Source of the DNA: a virus
IMG/VR virus record: IMGVR_UViG_3300025070_000098
Location: 1 to 37,540 of that record
Direction: 5' to 3' (one strand)
Length of the DNA stretch: 37,540 nt
The position numbers and the translations under genes were made by a program. Below, piece by piece: positions 33,751 to 37,540 of the stretch. The notes below the pieces were generated by a model. The model made no database searches. It saw nothing but the letters and a program-made list of their open reading frames with translations, and was not told where the DNA came from. The first letter of the stretch is position 1; every line of letters begins with the position of its first letter.

Positions 33751-34683
33751 CTCTTCAGCAAGTTTCTGGAAATATGAGAGTGCATCATCATCTTCATCGA
33801 GAGAAGATGAGGAACTAGAACTCAAAATATCTTCAGCATTGAAGTCACCAGGTGTAGAAGTTACCTGAGGTGCAGGACCACGGTTAGAAGCACGGAAATC
33901 TTCCTCTGCCTCAACAGTTTCCTGATCTTGGAAACGAGGAGTGCCTTTGTTACCAAGAACATAATCGAGACGCTTCTTCAGTTCATCATAGGTCTTGAAC
34001 TGATCAGCAGCAACAAACTCTTCCAGAGAATACTGCTTCTTCCAGATTGCTTCCATGGCATCATCATCATCCAACAAGGCACTCTGTGCAGCAAATTCGG
34101 ATGAATCATAGTTGCGGTAACCAGCAACGTTCTTTGCCTTCAGTTTGAAGTTAGCACCCTGCCAGAAGTCAAATGGATCAATTGCTTCCTCGTCCTCAAA
34201 CTCGGGTTGCATTGCTGCAGTGATCTTATCAAAGATCTTCTTACCGAACTTGTAAAGCATTGCTCTACCTTCATTAGAAGGATTAGCAGGATCTTTTACA
34301 ACATAGATGTTTGCAACGTAGGTCAGTTTACGCTTTTGCTTACGTGCAGCATCTTTGCCAGCATCAGTGCCGTTGTTCCACAACAAAGAATTATATTCAG
34401 AAACAGGATCTTTCTGACCGAGAGTGGTGAGTGAGTTCTCGATAAACCAACCACCAGGACCTTGGAAGGCATGGGAGTATAGTTTCACGAATGGAAGATC
34501 TTCGCCGTTGGGAGCAGGTAGGAAACGAATAACGGCATAACCATTGCCGCCTTTATCACATTCAAGTTTCCAGAGACGGTCATCTCCTGAACCGCCAGTA
34601 TTATTCATTTTTTCAACTTCTTTAACCAGTTTAGCGGTCAAAGAACCAAGTTTGGATTGCTTTTTAAGGTCTGCGAAAGACAT
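33748..34683 (-). CDS. 32: Single-stranded DNA binding protein gp32
   Basis: A 311-residue gp32, the T4-type SSB that coats single-stranded DNA during replication, recombination and repair. Residues 1-20 (MSFADLKKQSKLGSLTAKLV) form the basic self-association region; the OB core contains GYAVIRFLPAP, LPFVKLYSHAFQGPGGWFIE and RKLTYVANIYVVKDP. The C-terminus is Ser/Asp-rich and acidic (SSSSLDEDDDALSYFQKLAE), the part that binds partner proteins. The zinc-binding cysteines of T4 gp32 are absent: the matching segment reads NSLTTLGQKDPVSEYN, and the only cysteine is near residue 42. It has its own consensus promoter, a repeat in the leader and a strong terminator. Confidence 0.93.
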   Translation of the reverse strand: MSFADLKKQSKLGSLTAKLVKEVEKMNNTGGSGDDRLWKLECDKGGNGYAVIRFLPAPNGEDLPFVKLYSHAFQGPGGWFIENSLTTLGQKDPVSEYNSLLWNNGTDAGKDAARKQKRKLTYVANIYVVKDPANPSNEGRAMLYKFGKKIFDKITAAMQPEFEDEEAIDPFDFWQGANFKLKAKNVAGYRNYDSSEFAAQSALLDDDDAMEAIWKKQYSLEEFVAADQFKTYDELKKRLDYVLGNKGTPRFQDQETVEAEEDFRASNRGPAPQVTSTPGDFNAEDILSSSSSSSLDEDDDALSYFQKLAEE

Positions 34684-34693
34684 TAGATACCTC

Positions 34694-34717
34694 GGATGGG
34701 TTGGATGGGTTGGATTT
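34694..34717 (-). repeat. 9-nt tandem repeat in the gp32 leader
   Basis: In the mRNA sense AACCCATCC occurs twice in a row, preceded by AAATCC, and ends directly before the ribosome binding site GAGG. T4 gp32 represses its own translation by binding its leader; a C-rich unstructured repeat here could be a binding site in this phage. Confidence 0.6.
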
Positions 34718-34725
34718 ACTTAGGT

Positions 34726-34754
34726 AGTATAGCAAAAATGCGCTCAACTGTCAA
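34726..34754 (-). promoter_or_regulatory. Consensus vegetative promoter of gp32
   Basis: The minus strand has TTGACA (34754-34749), 17 bases and TATACT (34731-34726), with TGC before the -10. It overlaps the end of the DUF1825-like gene, and the leader to the ATG at 34683 is about 36 bases. gp32 can thus be made apart from the upstream operon. Confidence 0.85.
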
Positions 34755-35076
34755 TCTGATTTTTGAGCGAATCAATGGTTTCTTTCATGCTATTGAAAAG
34801 CATGTTCAAATCGGTTCCAGGGGGAAACCCCATAGTAATGACCGATTTACGCAAATTCTCTTTCATCTCAACCGCTTGAGGGTCATCTGAAAGAGATAAT
34901 CTAGTATACATCACTTTTTGCTTTTCTAATAGTCGTGATAACTTTTCAACGTTTTCCAATTGTTCTTTAGGATCCATCATAGAAAAAGTTAAAAAAGTTC
35001 CATAGATCTCCTCTTGAAGATCATTAATCTCTTTTAACTCTTCTTGAATTATATTTGAATCAAAAAATTCACTCAT
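34744..35076 (-). CDS. DUF1825-like protein
   Basis: A 110-residue, mainly helical protein beginning MSEFFDSNIIQEELKEINDL. FFDSxIxQEE at the start, the middle LSRLLEKQKVMYTRLSLSDD and the end GFPPGTDLNMLFNSMKETID match the pattern of the DUF1825 family, known from cyanobacteria and cyanophages and without an assigned function. This supports a cyanobacterial host. The gene starts overlapping the gp59 stop (ATGAGTGA) and lies before gp32, so it may be linked to replication or to host takeover. Confidence 0.7.
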   Translation of the reverse strand: MSEFFDSNIIQEELKEINDLQEEIYGTFLTFSMMDPKEQLENVEKLSRLLEKQKVMYTRLSLSDDPQAVEMKENLRKSVITMGFPPGTDLNMLFNSMKETIDSLKNQIDS

Positions 35077-35671
35077 GAACTATGGACCTTAATATTTTTT
35101 TATATTGGAATACATTAATATTTATGAAAGGATCATATTTTTTTATTTTTAATCCGATAGTTTCCCATACAGGATCATTTAACTGTTTATCGAATTTTTT
35201 TGAAAAATGAAAAATTCTTTCGTATATTACGAATGTTTCTAGAGATAATTTCCCGCTTAGAAGTTTTTTTAGTATAATCGGATGTCCTTTGGAACATTTG
35301 AATAGTTCTTCCAATTCGATCTCCGATAGTAATTCGGTGCTTTGTTCTTTGAACAAGTAGCTCAAACTCTGTTGTCGTCTCATCCATTCGGCGTAAGTCC
35401 TTTCGCCAGAATTGATAATTTCTCCAATCCATAGATTTTGTGGGTTATCGGTGGAAACAAAATTAGATACAAGAAAGTTGACAACTTCTTTATCGGAATA
35501 TTTACGGGAGGTTTTTTCAAACCAATACTTATCCTTTCTCTTATTAAAAGATGATACAGTTGCACGGGTTTTAGCACCATACTTAAAAAAATCATACTTT
35601 GGATTAGTAAAGTGATTTTTCAGAGACAAGTAATGTTGATAAGCATCAAATGGAGTCACTTTCAGTTTCAT
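35069..35671 (-). CDS. 59: Helicase loader gp59
   Basis: A 200-residue protein, near the 217 residues of T4 gp59, which loads the gp41 helicase on gp32-coated forks. The N-terminus MKLKVTPFDAYQHYLSLKNH, followed by FTNPKYDFFKYGAKTRATVS and SFNKRKDKYWFEKTSRKYSD, is highly characteristic. The ATG at 35671 is chosen over a TTG at 35692 because it gives the family's usual start. It overlaps the preceding small gene by 26 bases and lies next to its partner gp32, as in T4. Confidence 0.9.
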   Translation of the reverse strand: MKLKVTPFDAYQHYLSLKNHFTNPKYDFFKYGAKTRATVSSFNKRKDKYWFEKTSRKYSDKEVVNFLVSNFVSTDNPQNLWIGEIINSGERTYAEWMRRQQSLSYLFKEQSTELLSEIELEELFKCSKGHPIILKKLLSGKLSLETFVIYERIFHFSKKFDKQLNDPVWETIGLKIKKYDPFININVFQYKKILRSIVHE

Positions 35672-35843
35672 CAATTCTTTCAAATTCTTCAATCATATTA
35701 ACAGGAACACTATGCGTATCAGAAATACGATACCAATGAGTTCCCTCACTAGGACCAATATACTTGATCTCAGTTTCGGGAATATTGTGTTCTCTTATAG
35801 CAGCTTGCATTTTAAGATGCAAGAGTTCATCACGAGAAATCAT
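35646..35843 (-). CDS. Small hypothetical protein between gp33 and gp59
   Basis: A 65-residue protein (starts MISRDELLHLKMQAAIREHN) with a helical N-terminus, a central IKYIGPSEGTHWYRISDTHS and an acidic end. Its ATG overlaps the gp33 stop (ATGA) and its end overlaps gp59, so it is part of the coupled replication operon. No family recognised. Confidence 0.65.
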   Translation of the reverse strand: MISRDELLHLKMQAAIREHNIPETEIKYIGPSEGTHWYRISDTHSVPVNMIEEFERIDETESDSI

Positions 35844-36100
35844 ATAGGAAGTTTAGCACGAGATGTTTTTTTCATGAAATTAAGACGAATAGCGTCCCAC
35901 TTCAAACGTTCCTTTAAGGATTTTGAAACTAGTTTCGTTACAGAATCTACTTCAAGTTCATTGATTTCACAATAATGACAGATAGCATCAATATAATTGA
36001 ATTTCTCTTCTGCCACAATTTTTTCAATTTCCAAAGCAAATTTTGATGGAGTTAGAAATTTACTCGCAATTGCCTTTTCCAGTTCTTTATTCGGTTCCAT
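35840..36100 (-). CDS. 33: Late transcription co-activator gp33
   Basis: An 86-residue protein beginning MEPNKELEKAIASKFLTPSK. The region EKIVAEEKFNYIDAICHYCE, then INELEVDSVTKLVSKSLKER follows the pattern of T4 gp33 (MVEEFGMSYLEATTAFLEEN). gp33 links the sliding clamp to host RNA polymerase so that late promoters can be used, which fits the many late motifs in this window. The ATG at 36100 is preferred over one at 36205: it overlaps the nuclease gene by 14 bases only and has GGAAC upstream. The end KLPI is as I recall it in cyanophage homologues. Confidence 0.8.
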   Translation of the reverse strand: MEPNKELEKAIASKFLTPSKFALEIEKIVAEEKFNYIDAICHYCEINELEVDSVTKLVSKSLKERLKWDAIRLNFMKKTSRAKLPI

Positions 36101-36767
36101 AGAGTTCCAATTTATCTGTAACAAACTTTCTAATGTATTCGGTGAGAAGTTTGATGTACTTCGATTTGTCTCTTTCTTCATAGACGACGCATTCTCCATT
36201 TTCACAAGCCATAATGATTACAAATTTTTTAACTGGGATACCAGTCATTTCGTATAGCATACATGCATATGCTGCACATTGGACAAAATAATTTTCGATC
36301 CAATTTCTTGGTTTCGGTTTTTTAGAAGTCTTAAAGTCAATTATTGCTAATTCACCCTCGTATTCCGCAATACAATCGACGGTTCCAGCAATACCTAACT
36401 GCTTACTATATAGGGAAGTTTCCAGAGCATGAATATTATCAATATTATTTAAAGTTCCTTTAGAAATCTTAAATAAAAAATCGGAAATAGGACGAACTTT
36501 TGGAAGTTTTTCATTCTTGAGATGATACTCTACAAGTGTATGCATATCAGTGCCACGACCAGTTGCAGCCTTTGTGACACGATTTGCTTCTTCCTCACCT
36601 ACTTTTTTACGCCATTTAACAAAGATTTCTTTATTATAATGACTAGTTACTGAAGTAATAGAAACTAATTTTAAAAGTTTTTCTTCGTTAGGAACAGAAT
36701 AATATCGGACTCCATCAATAGTCTCCCTCTCAAGTTGAGGAAGATTCAAATCAACATGATTAAACAT
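36087..36767 (-). CDS. PD-(D/E)XK exonuclease, Mgme1/RecB-like
   Basis: A 226-residue nuclease. Motifs: H76 in GRGTDMHTLVEYHL, E116 in ALETSLYSKQLGIAGTVD, D131, D144-x-K146 in AIIDFKTSKK and Q163-x3-Y167 in FVQCAAYACM; this order is that of the RecB/Cas4/Mgme1 branch. These enzymes degrade or process single-stranded DNA ends. In cyanophages this gene is found in the replication block near gp33/gp59; it probably serves host DNA breakdown or recombination. The ATG overlaps the PhoH stop by one base. Confidence 0.85.
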   Translation of the reverse strand: MFNHVDLNLPQLERETIDGVRYYSVPNEEKLLKLVSITSVTSHYNKEIFVKWRKKVGEEEANRVTKAATGRGTDMHTLVEYHLKNEKLPKVRPISDFLFKISKGTLNNIDNIHALETSLYSKQLGIAGTVDCIAEYEGELAIIDFKTSKKPKPRNWIENYFVQCAAYACMLYEMTGIPVKKFVIIMACENGECVVYEERDKSKYIKLLTEYIRKFVTDKLELYGTE

Positions 36768-37522
36768 TAAAAACCTGCATCAATTTTTGCAACGATGTAT
36801 TCTTTGACCAAACCAGAACGAACAATATCATCAAGACCAAACTCAATAATATCAAAAGAAGGCATTGCTCTCAAAATTCTCATAAAGTCAACAATACCAT
36901 TTCTTTCATTAGTTTTTTGCAAATCAGATTGAGTTGCATCACCACAGAAACAAATGCGGGTATTTTCGCCAACTCTTGTAATTATACTATCAAGTTCATG
37001 AAAATTCAAGTTTTGAAACTCATCAACAATAACAATGGCATTATCTAACGTTGTTCCACGAAGGAATGATGTGCTCCAGAATTTAATTGATTCCTGTGCT
37101 TTTAAATTGCCATAGAGCATTTCAAAGTCTGCATCACTAGACATCTGGAACATATACTTCACCATATTCTTATATGGTATTTGATAGATGTCTGCCTTAT
37201 CTTCATGAGAACCAGGAAGAAAACCAATCTCTCTGGTTGCTACAAGAGATCTTACAAGATAAATTCTTTCATATGGAGTAGTATCACTTAAAACATCTTG
37301 AAGAGCATTATAAAGTGTAATAAATGTCTTACCCGTTCCAGCACAACCATAAGCAATTAAATGTTTTCCTTCTTTATATGAAGAAAATAATTTTTTTTGA
37401 TTCTCAGTAAGAGGATCAATATTAACGAGAAGATCAGTATTAATTGGTTTTTTTCTTCTCATTTGCTTGGCAGTCATGCCAATTCCGATTGGAGAATCAT
37501 TCTTTCTTTTTCTAGTTGCCAT
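36767..37522 (-). CDS. phoH: PhoH-like ATPase
   Basis: A 251-residue P-loop ATPase of the PhoH family: Walker A AYGCAGTGKT (57-66) after the family's LTENQKKLF, then RSLVATREIGFLPGSHEDK (91-109) and Walker B AIVIVDEFQN (162-171), then GDATQSDL. The cell role of PhoH is not settled; RNA-related ATPase functions are proposed. It is common in marine phages. The ATG at 37522 is 18 bases from the window edge, so its promoter lies outside the window. Confidence 0.92.
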   Translation of the reverse strand: MATRKRKNDSPIGIGMTAKQMRRKKPINTDLLVNIDPLTENQKKLFSSYKEGKHLIAYGCAGTGKTFITLYNALQDVLSDTTPYERIYLVRSLVATREIGFLPGSHEDKADIYQIPYKNMVKYMFQMSSDADFEMLYGNLKAQESIKFWSTSFLRGTTLDNAIVIVDEFQNLNFHELDSIITRVGENTRICFCGDATQSDLQKTNERNGIVDFMRILRAMPSFDIIEFGLDDIVRSGLVKEYIVAKIDAGF

Positions 37523-37540
37523 AAGTTGTTTAGATCTTTT

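Noticed and set aside
36087-36205. Longer gp33 start at 36205 (121 residues)
   Set aside because: It would overlap the nuclease by 119 bases; the ATG at 36100 gives the usual family length.

Overview
The window looks like part of the genome of a T4-like marine cyanophage (a contractile-tailed myovirus of Prochlorococcus or Synechococcus). The evidence is a set of recognisable T4 core genes (single-stranded DNA binding protein gp32, helicase loader gp59, late co-activator gp33, head-completion nuclease gp4, baseplate proteins gp48, gp53, gp26, gp27 and a gp5-like OB protein), typical cyanophage accessories (PhoH, a PD-(D/E)XK nuclease, a DUF1825-like protein otherwise known from cyanobacteria, a glutaredoxin-like protein), AT-rich sequence, and very long fibre genes with the GxGTT / YHDGSNSYI repeat style of cyanophage structural proteins. 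No photosynthesis gene, integrase or attachment site was seen.

Layout, left to right. 1-2318: a tightly overlapping minus-strand string of ten small genes (one cut by the window edge), mostly unknown, with small membrane proteins and a glutaredoxin-like protein; two of them are shorter than 60 codons. 2390-5387: a DEAH helicase plus two adjacent DNA-methyltransferase-like genes, with their own vegetative-type promoters. 5463-16199: two giant fibre-like genes (1230 and 2339 aa), the larger with a C-terminal S74 intramolecular chaperone. 16249-17217: a short accessory operon holding a Phd-like antitoxin homologue and three tRNA genes (Leu-UAA, an elongator-like CAU tRNA, and an 88-nt tRNA of unclear anticodon). 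17279-31031: a late minus-strand structural block (LamG-like lectin protein, short S74 fibre, spike-like protein, a large repeat-containing structural protein, gp5 OB, gp27, two paralogous tape-measure-like proteins, a small hub gene, gp26, a tube-initiator-like protein). 31071-33677: the only plus-strand genes: gp4, an unknown, gp48, gp53. 33748-37522: the minus-strand replication/recombination/late-transcription block (gp32, DUF1825-like, gp59, a small unknown, gp33, nuclease, PhoH).

Two promoter classes can be read directly. Structural genes are preceded by (G/A/C)ATAAATA, CTAAATA or similar late-type motifs, usually 15-35 nt before the start codon, including a back-to-back pair in the 39-nt gap at 31032-31070 where transcription diverges. 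Accessory and replication genes instead have host-type promoters, several with TTGACA-N17-TATAAT-like boxes and an extended TGC before the -10. The two converging strands meet at a pair of hairpins at 33682-33751.

The points most worth a second look are the methyltransferase/helicase cassette with its apparently split catalytic motifs, the Phd-like antitoxin in one operon with tRNAs, the duplicated tape-measure genes of which one carries a degenerate M23 peptidase fold, and the unusual 88-nt tRNA.
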